From assembly GCF_000317835.1 (NCBI RefSeq), contig NC_019793.1:3104501-3168500 (forward strand): a stretch of DNA of 64,000 nt. The letters run 5' to 3'. A program made the translations under genes and the position numbers. Of the stretch, positions 28,046 to 37,879 are shown one piece after another. Each line of letters begins with the position of its first letter. Position 1 is the stretch's first letter. Source of the DNA: Deinococcus peraridilitoris DSM 19664. Lineage in GTDB: Bacteria; Deinococcota; Deinococci; Deinococcales; Deinococcaceae. Below the pieces are notes generated by a model that did not search any database, was not told where the DNA came from, and saw only the letters and a program-made list of their open reading frames with translations.

Positions 28046-29758
28046 TCAGCGGCGGTCGCGGCTGTCCGAGCGGGGGCGGGCGCCGCGTCCGTCGCGCGAT
28101 CCGCCTCGTGACTCGCCGTCACGCGAAGCGTAGCCGCCACGGCCCCGGCTGTCCGAGCGTGCGCCGCGACCGTCCCGGTCACCGTAGCGTCCACCACGGC
28201 TTTCCCGTTCGGGCATGTCGAAGAGTTCGGGAAGCTCGTCGGCCACCTCGACGCGCACCTCGCCTTCCAGCGGGCTTTTTTCCAGCAGCGTGGGAATGTT
28301 GGCGGCGGGAATGTCGGCCACGGCACCACCGCGCCACAAGCGGACCTTGCCCAGGCTGCGGGACTCGATGTCGAGGCCGCGGGCGATGAGGGCCACCGCG
28401 CGCGCGACGCTCATGCGCTCGGCGTGCAGAATGACGGTCGTCATGTTTTCCTCGCCGGAGAGCAGCGACGCACTCGTGGCCGGGGCGGTCACGCCGGCAA
28501 TTTTGGCGAGTGCACGCGCCAGGGCATCGACGCCCAGTTCCGCGAACAGTTTCTCGGCTTCTTCTTTGAAGCTGGCACCCAGATCGTTTTCGATGTGACG
28601 CACCGCGTCGGCTGCGGTACGTGCGCTGGCTTCACGAACTTCCTTGGCCGTCGGGACGGCGCGGGGAGTGAAGCGGACACCAGTAGCGCGCTCCAGGTTG
28701 GAAAGCTCGCGTCCCTCGCGGTCACCGTACAGCACGATGGCGGTGCCTTCGCGTCCTGCTCGGCCCGTGCGGCCCGAGCGGTGCACGTACGCTTCGGTGT
28801 CGTTGGGCATGTGGTACTGCACAACCAGGTCGACTTCGGGAATGTCGAGACCGCGCGCCGCGACGTCGGTGGCGACCAATACCCGCACCCGCCCGGCCCG
28901 GAAGGCACCGAGGGCGCGTTCACGCTGGCTTTGGGCCAGGTCGCCGTGCAGCGCTTCGGCTTCGATGCCCCGGTGAATGAGTTCCAGCGACAGTTCGTCG
29001 GCTTCGCGTTTGGTGCGGGTGAAGACGATGGCCCGCTCGGGGTTGTAGACGGTCAGCAGGTCGGCCAGCACCCGTGTACGAACGCGTCCGACTTTGATGG
29101 CCAGGTGCGTGACGGTCTGGGAGGCCTGCGAGGCGCGCTCACCGACCAGGTCCACCAGCACGGGATCGCGCTGGTACTGACGCGCCAGGCGCTCGACGCC
29201 GCTGGGAAGCGTGGCCGAGAACAACATGGTCTGGCGGTCCTTGGGAGCCGAGCGCAGAATCTGCTCGATGGCGTCGGCGAAGCCCACGCTGAGCATTTCG
29301 TCGGCTTCGTCGAGCACGGCGATCTGCACGTCGTCAAGCCTCAGGTTGCCACGTTCCAGGTGATCGATGATGCGTCCAGGCGTGCCGACAACGATGTCCA
29401 CCCCGCGCATCAAGGCTTTTTCCTGCGGGCCGTAGGCGGCGCCGCCGTAGACCGTGACGGTGGTGAGGTGGCGCGCACTTTGCTCTGCCTCGGCCGCGAC
29501 CTGCTTGGCGAGTTCACGGGTGGGCGCCAGGATGATGGCGCGCGGTCCGCGTCCGCTCTGGCGGCTGGCTTCCAGGCGGGTGGTGATGGGGAGCACAAAG
29601 GCGAGCGTCTTGCCGGTGCCCGTGCGCGCGCGGCCGATCAGATCGCGTCCCGCGAGGGTGTGGGGCAGGCTTTCGATTTGAATGGGTGACGGCGCGGAGA
29701 TACCACGCGCGGCGAGCGCCTCCGCGAGGTGCGGAGCGATGAGGTCAGTAAATTGCAT
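28046..29758 (-). CDS. DEAD-box RNA helicase (Hera/CsdA-like)
   Basis: A 570-residue ATP-dependent RNA helicase. Q motif near PSPIQIESLP, Walker A ARTGTGKT near residue 44, PTREL, TPGR, DEAD near residue 150, SAT, then ARGLDIPEVD and HRSGRTGR in the second RecA domain. After a dimerisation segment and an RRM-like fold (VILHAERMSVARAVALIARGL) comes a 60-residue RGG/SR-rich tail for RNA binding. The layout resembles Thermus Hera, involved in ribosome or RNase P RNA remodelling. A GAAAGGGA site lies 6 nt upstream, and the leader may be about 200 nt long. Confidence 0.92.
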   Translation of the reverse strand: MQFTDLIAPHLAEALAARGISAPSPIQIESLPHTLAGRDLIGRARTGTGKTLAFVLPITTRLEASRQSGRGPRAIILAPTRELAKQVAAEAEQSARHLTTVTVYGGAAYGPQEKALMRGVDIVVGTPGRIIDHLERGNLRLDDVQIAVLDEADEMLSVGFADAIEQILRSAPKDRQTMLFSATLPSGVERLARQYQRDPVLVDLVGERASQASQTVTHLAIKVGRVRTRVLADLLTVYNPERAIVFTRTKREADELSLELIHRGIEAEALHGDLAQSQRERALGAFRAGRVRVLVATDVAARGLDIPEVDLVVQYHMPNDTEAYVHRSGRTGRAGREGTAIVLYGDREGRELSNLERATGVRFTPRAVPTAKEVREASARTAADAVRHIENDLGASFKEEAEKLFAELGVDALARALAKIAGVTAPATSASLLSGEENMTTVILHAERMSVARAVALIARGLDIESRSLGKVRLWRGGAVADIPAANIPTLLEKSPLEGEVRVEVADELPELFDMPERESRGGRYGDRDGRGARSDSRGRGGYASRDGESRGGSRDGRGARPRSDSRDRR

Positions 29759-29962
29759 TGAATCCCTTTCTGGGAGAGCGTTCCCCCGTACTCGGGCTCT
29801 GACGCTTCACTTCAGCGTAACTCGGGCATCGCCGTGTGCGAACCCAGCCGGGTAGGATACTCTCCTGGTACTGCTTTGCTTGACTCGTGGTGCCTGGAAT
29901 GTACGAATGCTTGAACTGGGCCGCAGACAGCGGCGGGGTGCCGTGTGGGCACGCAAGTGTCC

Positions 29963-29968
29963 AGTATA
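29963..29968 (-). promoter_or_regulatory. Candidate distal promoter of the helicase
   Basis: TATACT on the minus strand lies about 205 nt before the helicase ATG, right after the hxlR terminator T-tract. No good -35 is seen. The intervening leader has no gene. Confidence 0.35.
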
Positions 29969-29971
29969 CAC

Positions 29972-30003
29972 GAAAAGACGGAGCGCGAATAGCCGCTCCG
30001 TCT
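29972..30003 (-). terminator. Terminator of hxlR
   Basis: AGACGGAGCG (29976-29985) pairs with CGCTCCGTCT (29994-30003); on the minus strand the hairpin runs into TTTTC. Confidence 0.85.
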
Positions 30004-30019
30004 GAAGGTCTCAGCAGTG

Positions 30020-30358
30020 TCAGGGCTGCAACACGGCTTCTTCGGGCAGATAGGTGCGTGCCCAACCGTCGACGGCGTCGATGACCGTCTGCAGTTCGCG
30101 CCCCGAGGCCGTCAGGGCGTAGTGCGTGCGGGGGGGCATCACCGAAGTGACCGTTTTGGAGATCAGGCCCAACTTTTCGAGGTGGTCGAGGCGCTGCGCC
30201 AGGGTAGCCGGGTTGCAGCCGCCCACCGAGCGTGACAGCTCATTGAATCCCTTGTCGCCGTGAAGCAGGGACCGAATGATGTGCATCACCCATTTTTCCT
30301 GCAGGATGCCAATTGCCCGATGCACCGGGCAAAAGCTTGCATGGCCATCGTTTGACAT
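30020..30358 (-). CDS. HxlR-family transcriptional regulator
   Basis: A 112-residue winged-helix protein. FCPVHRAIGILQEKW is the family start, with Cys10 where thiol sensors (YodB, HypR) hold their redox cysteine. The recognition region is GFNELSRSVGGCNPATLAQRLDHLE, followed by the wing MPPRTHYALTASG. It is divergent from a nitroreductase, 86 bp between starts, with two inverted repeats between. By analogy with YodB/HypR pairs it likely senses quinones or electrophiles and controls the nitroreductase. Confidence 0.88.
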   Translation of the reverse strand: MSNDGHASFCPVHRAIGILQEKWVMHIIRSLLHGDKGFNELSRSVGGCNPATLAQRLDHLEKLGLISKTVTSVMPPRTHYALTASGRELQTVIDAVDGWARTYLPEEAVLQP

Positions 30359-30363
30359 GACTT

Positions 30364-30369
30364 AGTATA
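30364..30369 (-). promoter_or_regulatory. -10 box TATACT of hxlR
   Basis: TATACT ends 5 nt before the hxlR ATG on the minus strand. Confidence 0.55.
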
Positions 30370-30383
30370 CGCCCACAAGCATG

Positions 30384-30437
30384 AAGCGGTAATGTGTTAT
30401 TCATACCGCTTTACTTACCGAAGCACTTCGGGTAGTA
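30384..30437. promoter_or_regulatory. Two inverted repeats between hxlR and the nitroreductase
   Basis: The first pairs AAGCGGTA (30384-30391) with TACCGCTT (30404-30411). The second pairs TACT and ACCGAAG (30412-30423) with CTTCGG and AGTA (to 30437), near-perfect over 26 bp and overlapping the nitroreductase -10. Both are likely HxlR operators. Confidence 0.6.
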
Positions 30438-30438
30438 T
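30433..30438 (+). promoter_or_regulatory. -10 box TAGTAT of the nitroreductase
   Basis: TAGTAT ends 6 nt before ATG 30445. It rules out the earlier ATG at 30439, which directly abuts the box. Confidence 0.55.
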
Positions 30439-30444
30439 ATGGGC

Positions 30445-31065
30445 ATGACGCAAGCCTCGACCAAAACGCTGTCCGTTCAAGAAGCCATCGAAACGCGCCG
30501 CTCAATTCGTCAGTTCGAGCAGGCCCCACTCGACCAGGGGGATCTGCGTGAGATTCTGCGCCTGGCTGGGCTCGCTCCCAGTGCCTGGAACGCCCAGACC
30601 TGGCGCTTTGCAGTCGTGCAGAGCCCCGAGCTGCGGGCGCAACTCCAGGAAGCCGCCTACGGTCAGCCTCAGGTCACCAGTGCACCGGCCGTGATCGTGC
30701 TGTACTCCGACATGGAAGAAGTCCTGGCGACTGCCCGGGAAACCGCGCATCCTGGTATGGGTGAAGAAGGCGCGGCGCAGCAGGAGCAGACCTTTCAGAA
30801 TGCCTTCGGCGCCATGAGCGTCGAGCAGCGCGCCGCTTGGGCCAACGCCCAGGCCAACATTGCCCTGGGGTACCTGATGATTGCCGCACGTGGTCTGGGC
30901 TACGACACCGTGCCCATGCTGGGCTTCCAGCCTGACAAGGTGCGCGAGCTGCTTGGCCTGCCCGCCCATGCACAGATCGCCGCCCTGCTGCCCATCGGCC
31001 GCCGCGCCCATGAGGGTTTTCCGCACCACCGCCACAGCACGGACCGCATCACCAAGTTCTACTGA
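30445..31065 (+). CDS. Nitroreductase family protein
   Basis: A 206-residue FMN-dependent nitroreductase. FMN-binding start [10 protein letters not shown] near residue 16, [12 protein letters not shown] near residue 49, and the C-terminal phosphate-site segment [14 protein letters not shown]. Such enzymes reduce quinones or nitroaromatics with NAD(P)H. The divergent HxlR gene and operator-overlapped promoter suggest induction by electrophiles. Confidence 0.9.
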   Translation: MTQASTKTLSVQEAIETRRSIRQFEQAPLDQGDLREILRLAGLAPSAWNAQTWRFAVVQSPELRAQLQEAAYGQPQVTSAPAVIVLYSDMEEVLATARETAHPGMGEEGAAQQEQTFQNAFGAMSVEQRAAWANAQANIALGYLMIAARGLGYDTVPMLGFQPDKVRELLGLPAHAQIAALLPIGRRAHEGFPHHRHSTDRITKFY

Positions 31066-31083
31066 CCGTACGGCCTGAGCAAC

Positions 31084-31115
31084 AAAGGAGCGGGGTATAA
31101 CCCCGCTCCTTTTTG
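31084..31115 (+). terminator. Terminator of the nitroreductase
   Basis: AAAGGAGCGGGG (31084-31095) and CCCCGCTCCTTT (31101-31112) around TATAA, followed by more T. It can also serve fur on the other strand. Confidence 0.92.
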
Positions 31116-31136
31116 CGTTATCGACAAGAACGGCGC

Positions 31137-31514
31137 TCAGGCCGCACATCGGGGACACAGGCCGTACAAGGTGACCTCGTGCGCCTCAACCACGAAGCCG
31201 CCCGGATAGACGGTGCCGCTGGGCAGGCTGACCGGGCACAGCGCCAGATCGAAGACGCCGCCACACTTGCGGCAGGCAAAGTGATGATGGTGACCCAGAT
31301 CGGCCCGCTCAAAGCGTGATTCGCCGTCCAGTGACAGCGCCCGAACGCGGCCGTCTTCCTGCAGCAGTTTGAGGGTGCGGTACACCGTGGCGATGCCCAG
31401 CGCGGGCAGCTCTTCCTGGGCGCGCTCCAGCAGTTCGGGGACGCTGAGGGGCCCGGGCGCCCCTTCCAGTACCCGCAGAATGGCGTCGCGTTGTCGGGTC
31501 TGGCGCTGGGTCAC
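31137..31514 (-). CDS. Fur-family metal/peroxide regulator
   Basis: A 125-residue Fur-superfamily repressor (Fur, Zur, Mur or PerR not separable). The winged helix spans about 1-75 with recognition [14 protein letters not shown]. The dimer domain has four His (GHHHHF, 75-78), CRKC (C81, C84), and a second CPRC (C120, C123) forming the structural zinc site. It is slightly short. Start is a GTG with TAAAAT 5 nt before it, so it is leaderless. Confidence 0.88.
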   Translation of the reverse strand: MTQRQTRQRDAILRVLEGAPGPLSVPELLERAQEELPALGIATVYRTLKLLQEDGRVRALSLDGESRFERADLGHHHHFACRKCGGVFDLALCPVSLPSGTVYPGGFVVEAHEVTLYGLCPRCAA

Positions 31515-31519
31515 GCGCT

Positions 31520-31525
31520 ATTTTA
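31520..31525 (-). promoter_or_regulatory. -10 box TAAAAT of the fur-type gene
   Basis: TAAAAT ends 5 nt before the GTG at 31514. Confidence 0.5.
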
Positions 31526-31535
31526 ACACTGATAA

Positions 31536-31582
31536 CCGGAAATCAAAAGCGCCCGCGCACCGCGGGCGCTTTTGATTTCCGG
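31536..31582. terminator. Perfect 22-nt-arm palindrome
   Basis: Arms 31536-31557 and 31561-31582 are exact complements around CAC. The inner GCGCCCGCG stem and outer AAAAG/CTTTT make a terminator on the minus strand for the gene ending at 31592. It lies inside the fur upstream region. Confidence 0.8.
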
Positions 31583-31591
31583 TCTGGTGCG

Positions 31592-32044
31592 TTACATCGG
31601 GCGGCGAGGATCGGACTCGATCCGCACCGTGGTTGCCGACGGCTGCCGGGCCTGCTCGGCCTTCTGATTCAACTGATCGGCAAGGCGCTCGATCTGAGGA
31701 GCCAATACCCGCTCCTGAAGCACCTTCACGGCAATGGTCATCACTGCGGCCGTCAGGGCCCCGCCGATGCCGCCCTTGGAGGCTTTCTGCTGGGCCTTGT
31801 ACAGGCGCATCTGCGCCTTGGTGTACGCTTTTTGTTCTCTGGGGCTCATGTCGGGCCGCAGGTACACCGTGCGGGTCCGGGGAAAGCGCCGACCCACCAG
31901 CAAGCCCAGCAGCAGGCCGAGGCCGCTGGCCCCGCCGATCAGTTTCATCGGGTCCTTTTGCATCTGGGCATACAGGTTGGTGCGGTAAGCCAGCGCGTCG
32001 ACCGAACGACGCAGCTCCTCACGGGCATCACGCTTTTCGGTCAC
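31592..32044 (-). CDS. Membrane-associated hypothetical protein (DUF3618-like)
   Basis: A 150-residue protein. The N-terminal helix (KRDAREELRRSVDALAYRTNLY) is followed by a short hydrophobic Gly-rich segment (LGLLLGLLVGRRF, about residues 43-55), a charged helix and a second hydrophobic stretch (GGALTAAVMTIAVKVLQE). It resembles DUF3618 partners of phage-holin-like envelope proteins. It overlaps the next gene's stop by ATGA and is cotranscribed with it. Confidence 0.65.
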   Translation of the reverse strand: MTEKRDAREELRRSVDALAYRTNLYAQMQKDPMKLIGGASGLGLLLGLLVGRRFPRTRTVYLRPDMSPREQKAYTKAQMRLYKAQQKASKGGIGGALTAAVMTIAVKVLQERVLAPQIERLADQLNQKAEQARQPSATTVRIESDPRRPM

Positions 32045-32703
32045 TTGCGGTCCTCCTCGGTGATTTCAGGTCGGGTACTCACTGGAATGCCGTCGGGTTG
32101 CAGCGTAGCCCCTGACGCGCTGCCGCTGCTGGGGGCGCTGTACACCGTGGTGGTCGCTTGCGCACCCGTGCCGGCAACAGAAGTTCCCTTGCCACTCTGG
32201 CCTGAGTTGCTCTGGCCCGACGTTTCGCGGCGCAGGTCGGCCTCGGCTCGAGCGAGCTTCTCCTCGGCTTTTTCGACCTTCTTGTGGTCCTTTTCAGTCT
32301 GTTTCTCGGCTTTTTCGAGCTGCTTTTCGGCGTGCTGCACTTCCTCACGCGCCAGTTCCTCTGAACTCTGGGCGTCGTCCTTGACCTCAGCCGACAGCCG
32401 CTTGATGCCGAGCATCACCAGCACGCCCGTGACCACCAGGGCCAGCAGTGCGATGATCAGCGCGCTCGCCCAGGCCGGCAGCACCAGCAGCAGGGCATAA
32501 AAGAGCGCCAGAATCAGAAAGATCAGCGCGAGGCTGAGCGGCGCGACCGCCGCGAGCAGCAGCACGACCCCGATGCCCTTGGCCTTGACGACGTTACCGA
32601 CACGGCGCGAGAGCAAACGCAGCTCGGTTTTGACGAGCGAAAGTGCTGCGTCAAAGACGTCGACGAGTGCGCCTCCTATACTTTTTTGTGGATGTGGTTG
32701 CAT
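32041..32703 (-). CDS. Holin-superfamily III (DUF1469-like) membrane protein
   Basis: A 220-residue protein. Residues 1-40 hold an amphipathic start (SIGGALVDVFDAALSLVKTELRLL). Two transmembrane helices follow (about 43-90), then a long charged coiled coil rich in Glu and Lys (EKQLEKAEKQTEKDHKKVEK), and a Ser/Gly-rich C-terminus. This matches the phage holin III-like envelope proteins that are chromosomal and not lysis proteins. Start ATG 32703 has GAGGCGG 9 nt before it. It heads the operon with the DUF3618-like gene. Confidence 0.72.
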   Translation of the reverse strand: MQPHPQKSIGGALVDVFDAALSLVKTELRLLSRRVGNVVKAKGIGVVLLLAAVAPLSLALIFLILALFYALLLVLPAWASALIIALLALVVTGVLVMLGIKRLSAEVKDDAQSSEELAREEVQHAEKQLEKAEKQTEKDHKKVEKAEEKLARAEADLRRETSGQSNSGQSGKGTSVAGTGAQATTTVYSAPSSGSASGATLQPDGIPVSTRPEITEEDRK

Positions 32704-32770
32704 AGTTACCGCCTCACAAGAGAACCAGATCGAACAGACCCCGGAATCGAGGATCAGCATAATGGTTCGG

Positions 32771-33445
32771 GTGAGAAGCAGTAATGTACCTAAAGAAGCC
32801 CTAAAATACCCGCTTCAGCGGACCCCGGCCCAGCGCAGCAACTTCGTGCCTGGCGTCGCATGGGGCTATCAGACCTGGCGTGAGGTGTCGCTGGGCCTGC
32901 TCTCAGGCAGCCGGCTGACCTTGCAGAACGAGGAACGTCTGTTTACAACGCTGGCACAGCCTCGACCCGGTGAAAGCTGGCTGGACGTCGGCACCAGCAG
33001 CGGTTTTTATGCCGGCGTCCTGGCGCGTGCGGGCGCGGACATCCTGGCCATCGACATCGCGCCCTCAATGTTGAAGGTCGCGCGAACCCGCCTTGATCGG
33101 CATCCGGACCAATCAGCACGCGTCGACTGGGCCCTGATCGACATCGAGGAGAGTGGACTGCCGGACGGCTGTTTCGATGGAATCGCCGTCGGGGCGACCC
33201 TCAACGAGACCGCGAGACCGTGGCGGGCGCTCGGTGAAATGCAGCGTCTGCTGGCTCCTGGCGGACGCTTGTGGCTGATGTACCTTTCGCGCGGCGGAGG
33301 AGCGGTGCAGAGCCTCCTGTCAAAGTACGCTGGCCTCACGTTCGCCGACCGTGCACAGGTCCGCCGGGCCCTCTTCGGGTGCGACCGGGTGGCGGCGGAC
33401 GTGCGCCGCTCGGTGACCTTCGAGCTCTATGTCCGCCGGACCTGA
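32771..33445 (+). CDS. Class I SAM-dependent methyltransferase
   Basis: A 224-residue methyltransferase with SAM loop WLDVGTSSGFYAGVLA near residue 69, acidic DIAPSMLKVART and post-motif GCFDGIAVGATLNE. LLAPGGRLWLMYLS is the last core strand. A CATAAT box ends 7 nt before the GTG at 32771; ATG 32762, which overlaps that box, is the alternative. Substrate is unknown. It lies immediately before crtB but with its own promoter region between. Confidence 0.8.
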   Translation: MRSSNVPKEALKYPLQRTPAQRSNFVPGVAWGYQTWREVSLGLLSGSRLTLQNEERLFTTLAQPRPGESWLDVGTSSGFYAGVLARAGADILAIDIAPSMLKVARTRLDRHPDQSARVDWALIDIEESGLPDGCFDGIAVGATLNETARPWRALGEMQRLLAPGGRLWLMYLSRGGGAVQSLLSKYAGLTFADRAQVRRALFGCDRVAADVRRSVTFELYVRRT

Positions 33446-33495
33446 ACGAGTGGCCGGGACGGTACCGCTGTGCCGTACTGTCCTGGGGTGGCGAC

Positions 33496-33501
33496 TATAC
33501 T
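33496..33501 (+). promoter_or_regulatory. -10 box TATACT upstream of crtB
   Basis: TATACT lies 81 nt before the crtB ATG. No -35 consensus is visible, which would fit activator-dependent (CRP-type) transcription. Confidence 0.45.
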
Positions 33502-33582
33502 GCCAGTTCAAATTAGGCGTTTTGTAAGAAAACCGGAGGTTCGCTGCTTGCCGCTTGCTTACACTTCGAACAGGGGAGCGAG

Positions 33583-34467
33583 ATGGCGCCGTCAGATCTT
33601 ACAGCCAAACTGCCAGGCAGCGCGATCACGCATTGCCGCGACGTCACCCGGGACCACTCCAAGACCTTTTATTTCGGGTCACGCTTTTTTGGCCCGGCCG
33701 AACGTCAGGCGGTCTGGGCGGTCTACGCGGTCTGCCGCCACGGTGATGACATCGTCGACGAGGGCGATCCGCACAGCGCGCCGCGTCGTCTCGAAGCCTG
33801 GTGGCACGGTGTCCAGGGCGCCTTTGCCGGAACTCCCAGCGCCGACCCGGTGTTTCAGGCGCTCTGCTGGGCGGTGGCGCGCTTTCCAATTCCGCGGGGT
33901 GCCTTCGAGGAACTGCATCTGGGGCTGCGCATGGACCTGGACGGTCACCATTACCGTGACATGACCGAACTGGAACTGTACTGCCGGCGGGTGGCGGGGG
34001 TGGTGGGATTCATGATCGCTCCGATTGCCGGTTTCGACGGGGGAGAGGCAACCTTGCAACGTGCCCTCAAGCTGGGTCAGGCCATGCAGCTCACCAACAT
34101 TCTGCGCGACGTGGGTGAAGACGCCGCGCGCGGTCGGCTGTACCTGCCCGAAGACCTGCTCAGCGCATACCGGCTGCGTGCGCGGGACATCCACGGCGCC
34201 ACCGTGAGCAGCGAATATCAGGCACTGATGCGTCACCTCGTAGCCACCGCGCGCACCTGGTACGCCGAAGGGCGCTCGGGTATTCCCCGCCTGCGCGGAC
34301 GTGCCCGGCTGGCCGTCGGCGCGGCCGCGTCCGCGTACGAGGGAATTCTCGATGCGCTGGAGCAGAACGACTTTGACAATTTCTCACGCCGGGCACAGGT
34401 GAGCGGTACGCGCAAACTGCTGATGTTGCCGGGCGTCCTGTGGCGCTCGCGCGGAGCGCCGGGATGA
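33583..34467 (+). CDS. crtB: Phytoene synthase CrtB
   Basis: A 294-residue squalene/phytoene synthase that joins two geranylgeranyl diphosphates to phytoene, the first committed carotenoid step. The two Asp-rich substrate motifs are GDDIVDEGD near residue 53 and [10 protein letters not shown] near residue 177. [12 protein letters not shown] is the signature between them. GGGGAG lies 6 nt before the ATG. crtI follows after 61 bp, so the two likely share one transcript. Confidence 0.95.
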   Translation: MAPSDLTAKLPGSAITHCRDVTRDHSKTFYFGSRFFGPAERQAVWAVYAVCRHGDDIVDEGDPHSAPRRLEAWWHGVQGAFAGTPSADPVFQALCWAVARFPIPRGAFEELHLGLRMDLDGHHYRDMTELELYCRRVAGVVGFMIAPIAGFDGGEATLQRALKLGQAMQLTNILRDVGEDAARGRLYLPEDLLSAYRLRARDIHGATVSSEYQALMRHLVATARTWYAEGRSGIPRLRGRARLAVGAAASAYEGILDALEQNDFDNFSRRAQVSGTRKLLMLPGVLWRSRGAPG

Positions 34468-34528
34468 AGCGTGCATCGGCGCATCGGCTACAGACGCAGG
34501 CGGCGCCGGGCTTTCATGCTGGGGCATC

Positions 34529-36250
34529 GTGACGCCTCAACAGCAGACGCCTCAAGCGCAATCGCGGTCGGCTTCCCGATCGGGTCGATCCAAAACGGCC
34601 GTCATCATCGGTGCGGGTTTCGGTGGACTGGCTCTGGGCATCCGCCTGCAGAGCCTGGGCTTTGACACCACCATCATGGAACGGCGCGACGCTCCGGGTG
34701 GACGCGCCTACCAGTTTCAGGCCGACGGCTTCACCTTCGACATGGGGCCGACAGTCATCACCGTGCCTCACTTCATCGAAGAGCTGTTCTCCCTCGAACG
34801 GGGGAAGGCAGGCTTGCTCGCCCCTGACTTTCCGCCCGCAGTGGTCAGCGCGCCGCGGGTCATGAGCGGCCTGAGCGGAGGACCGGCGACAAGACGGTAC
34901 GTGGACATCGTGCCGATCCTGCCGTTTTACCGGATCTACTTCGACGACGGCAGCTTTTTTGATTACGACGGCGACCCGGAGGGCACGCGCGCGCAGATTC
35001 GCGTGCTCGCCCCCGAAGATCTCCCTGGCTACGAACGCTTTCACGAGGACGCCCGCGCCATCTTCGAGCGCGGTTTTCTGGAACTGGGTTACACCCATTT
35101 CGGAGACCTGGGCAGCATGCTGCGCGTCGTGCCCGATCTCCTGAAACTCGACGCGGTGCGCACCCTGTTCTCTTTTGCCCGGAAGTACTTCAGAAATCCC
35201 AAGATGCAGCAGGTCTTCAGCTTCGAGACGTTGCTGGTGGGGGGCAATCCGCTCAAGGTGCCGGCCATCTACGCGATGATCCACTTTGTCGAGAAGACCT
35301 GGGGTGTGCACTATGTGATGGGCGGAACGGGCGCACTGGTGCGGGCTTTCGTGCGCAAGTTCGAGGAACTGGGCGGCACCATGCGCTACAACGCCCCTGT
35401 GGCGCGCATCGAGGTCACGGACGCGCGCGGCGGGATGGGCGGACTCTTCTCACGCCGCTTTGCCCGCGGCGTGACCCTGCAATGCGGCGAGCACCTCGCG
35501 GCCGACGTGGTGGTGTCCAATGGTGATTGGGCCAACACCTACCTCAAGTTGATCGAGCGCCGACACCGCCGCGTCAACAGCGATGCCCGCGTCAAGCTCG
35601 CCCGGCAAAGCATGTCGCTGCTGGTGGTCTACTTTGGGTTCCGTGCCGACAGCCTGCCGCTCGATCTGCGTCACCACAACATCATCCTGGGACCCCGCTA
35701 TGAGGAACTGCTCACCGATATTTTCGACCGTAAGGTGCTCGCGGAGGACTTCTCGCAGTACCTGCACCTGCCGACCTTGACCGATCCTTCGCTGGCGCCG
35801 CCCGGATATCACGCGGCGTACACGCTCGTTCCGGTGCCTCACAACGGCAGCGGCCTTGACTGGACCGAGGTGGGCCCCAAACTCACCGAGCGGGTACTGC
35901 GTTTTCTGGAAGAGCGCGGCTTCATTCCCGGTCTGCGTGAGCGGCTGGTCTACCAGCACTTCGTCACGCCCGATTACTTCGAGCAGGAACTCGACAGCTA
36001 CCAGGGCAATGCCTTCGGAGTCGAGCCGGTCTTGATGCAAAGCGCTTATTTCCGGCCCCACAACCGCAGCGAGGACATCGGTAACCTGTATCTGGTGGGG
36101 GCGAGTGCGCAGCCGGGGGCAGGCACGCCGTCGGTCATGATGTCGGCCAAAATGACGGCGCGTGAAATTGCACGTGACTTCGGCGTTCATTCCAGTATTC
36201 TGCAAAGCGCGTTCCCGCAGGAGGACCCGGAAGTTCCCGTTCGGGGCTGA
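34529..36250 (+). CDS. crtI: Phytoene desaturase CrtI
   Basis: A 573-residue FAD enzyme converting phytoene to lycopene. The ADP-binding site is [17 protein letters not shown] near residue 26, with [10 protein letters not shown] following, then substrate-channel segments [12 protein letters not shown] and the C-terminal FAD signature [21 protein letters not shown]. The start is a GTG with a weak ribosome site. Length fits Deinococcus CrtI. It ends the crtB-crtI unit before a terminator. Confidence 0.95.
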   Translation: MTPQQQTPQAQSRSASRSGRSKTAVIIGAGFGGLALGIRLQSLGFDTTIMERRDAPGGRAYQFQADGFTFDMGPTVITVPHFIEELFSLERGKAGLLAPDFPPAVVSAPRVMSGLSGGPATRRYVDIVPILPFYRIYFDDGSFFDYDGDPEGTRAQIRVLAPEDLPGYERFHEDARAIFERGFLELGYTHFGDLGSMLRVVPDLLKLDAVRTLFSFARKYFRNPKMQQVFSFETLLVGGNPLKVPAIYAMIHFVEKTWGVHYVMGGTGALVRAFVRKFEELGGTMRYNAPVARIEVTDARGGMGGLFSRRFARGVTLQCGEHLAADVVVSNGDWANTYLKLIERRHRRVNSDARVKLARQSMSLLVVYFGFRADSLPLDLRHHNIILGPRYEELLTDIFDRKVLAEDFSQYLHLPTLTDPSLAPPGYHAAYTLVPVPHNGSGLDWTEVGPKLTERVLRFLEERGFIPGLRERLVYQHFVTPDYFEQELDSYQGNAFGVEPVLMQSAYFRPHNRSEDIGNLYLVGASAQPGAGTPSVMMSAKMTAREIARDFGVHSSILQSAFPQEDPEVPVRG

Positions 36251-36356
36251 GCACCCTTCAGCGATCATTGTGACTTCGGCCATGTTCGAAGGGCGCCATT
36301 CATGGAACAATACAAAGGTTGCGCGCATGATTGCGCGAAGCCCTTAACCGTTCTTT

Positions 36357-36378
36357 CCCCGGCGCTTGCCGGGGTTTT
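36357..36378 (+). terminator. Terminator of crtBI
   Basis: CCCCGGC (36357-36363) and GCCGGGG (36368-36374) around GCTT, then TTTT. Confidence 0.9.
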
Positions 36379-36395
36379 CATGCCGGAGGCGTCGC

Positions 36396-36869
<474 letters not shown>

Positions 36870-36878
36870 TTCCAACCC

Positions 36879-36922
36879 AAAAAGCAAGCACGGCGAGCCA
36901 CTGCTCGCCGTGCTTGCTTTTT
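36879..36922. terminator. Perfect 20-nt-arm bidirectional terminator
   Basis: Arms 36879-36898 and 36903-36922 are exact complements around CACT, with A5 on one side and T5 on the other. It lies between convergent genes and serves both. Confidence 0.9.
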
Positions 36923-36924
36923 CC

Positions 36925-37824
36925 TCAGGACTTCGCTCCCGCTCCTCGCAGAATGCCGGGCAGCGCTTCGCGCAGTTCGAGCATGGGCAGATCAAAGGCA
37001 GTCCTCGCCGGTTCGGGATCGGCGGTGTTGCCTTCCAGCAGCATGCGGTACTGATCACGGGTGATGGGTGGCCGGGGCAAAATCTGCATCAGGGGCACGG
37101 CCAGGTTCATGACACCCAGGGGGACGTACAACAGCGGTTTACGCTGACCGAGCGCCTGCAGTTCGAGCTTTAGCAAGTCATCGAAACGGAATTCCTGAGG
37201 GCCGGTCAGCTGGTAGGTCTGTGAGACCGAGGTCGGCCGCTGCAGGGCGCGTGAGAAGGCCAGCGCCACGTCGTGCACACTTACCGGGCGGAACGGAAAA
37301 GCGCCGCTGCCGATCACCGGAACGATGGGCGCGCTGGAAACCAGATTTTTGAGTACCCGTGCGAAGAAGTCGTCACCCGGGCCGAAGATCAGGCTGGGCT
37401 GAAAGATCGTGAACGGTAAACCGCTCGCACGCACCAGCGACTCCGCCTCCGACTTGCTGCGCGAGTAGCCGCTGGCGCTGTCCGCCCGCGCGCCGAGGGC
37501 GCTCATGTGCAGAAATCGGGTTTGCGGCGCGCACGCCTCCAGCAGGTTGCGGGTTCCCTGCACGTGCACCTGCTCGAAGGTCTGCGTGCCTCGTTGCGCG
37601 ATGATGCCCACGAGGTGCACCACCACTTCGGGGCGCGCGGTGCTCATGGCCTGCCGGACGCTCGTGCGGTCGGTGACATCGAGCGCGAGCGCGGAAACCT
37701 CGGGCAACGCCCCGCGGACCGAACCGCGCCGGGAACCCAAGAGGACGTCATGCCCGTCCCGAACGAACTGCCGGGCGACCGCCTGTCCGACAAAACCGTT
37801 GCCTCCGGTGATCAAGATGCGCAC
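36925..37824 (-). CDS. NAD-dependent epimerase/NDUFA9-like protein
   Basis: A 299-residue atypical short-chain dehydrogenase with NAD site [15 protein letters not shown] near residue 3 and YSRSKSEAE as the catalytic YxxxK. The C-terminal part ([26 protein letters not shown]) matches the NmrA/NDUFA9 subgroup. Substrate unknown. The start is GTG 37824, preceded by AGGAGG at 6 nt; the upstream ATG at 37848 lacks this. Confidence 0.82.
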   Translation of the reverse strand: MRILITGGNGFVGQAVARQFVRDGHDVLLGSRRGSVRGALPEVSALALDVTDRTSVRQAMSTARPEVVVHLVGIIAQRGTQTFEQVHVQGTRNLLEACAPQTRFLHMSALGARADSASGYSRSKSEAESLVRASGLPFTIFQPSLIFGPGDDFFARVLKNLVSSAPIVPVIGSGAFPFRPVSVHDVALAFSRALQRPTSVSQTYQLTGPQEFRFDDLLKLELQALGQRKPLLYVPLGVMNLAVPLMQILPRPPITRDQYRMLLEGNTADPEPARTAFDLPMLELREALPGILRGAGAKS

Positions 37825-37879
37825 AGATGGGCCTCCTTTGGCATGCAACCGGTCGTGAGATCAGATGGTCGGGAGCGCT

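Noticed and set aside
29887..30084. 65-residue plus-strand frame in the helicase-hxlR gap
   Set aside because: Crosses the hxlR terminator and the hxlR 3' end; composition resembles shadow reading of that gene.
32041..32703. Phage holin suggesting a prophage
   Set aside because: This family is a chromosomal envelope-protein family; no phage genes, integrase or attachment sites nearby.
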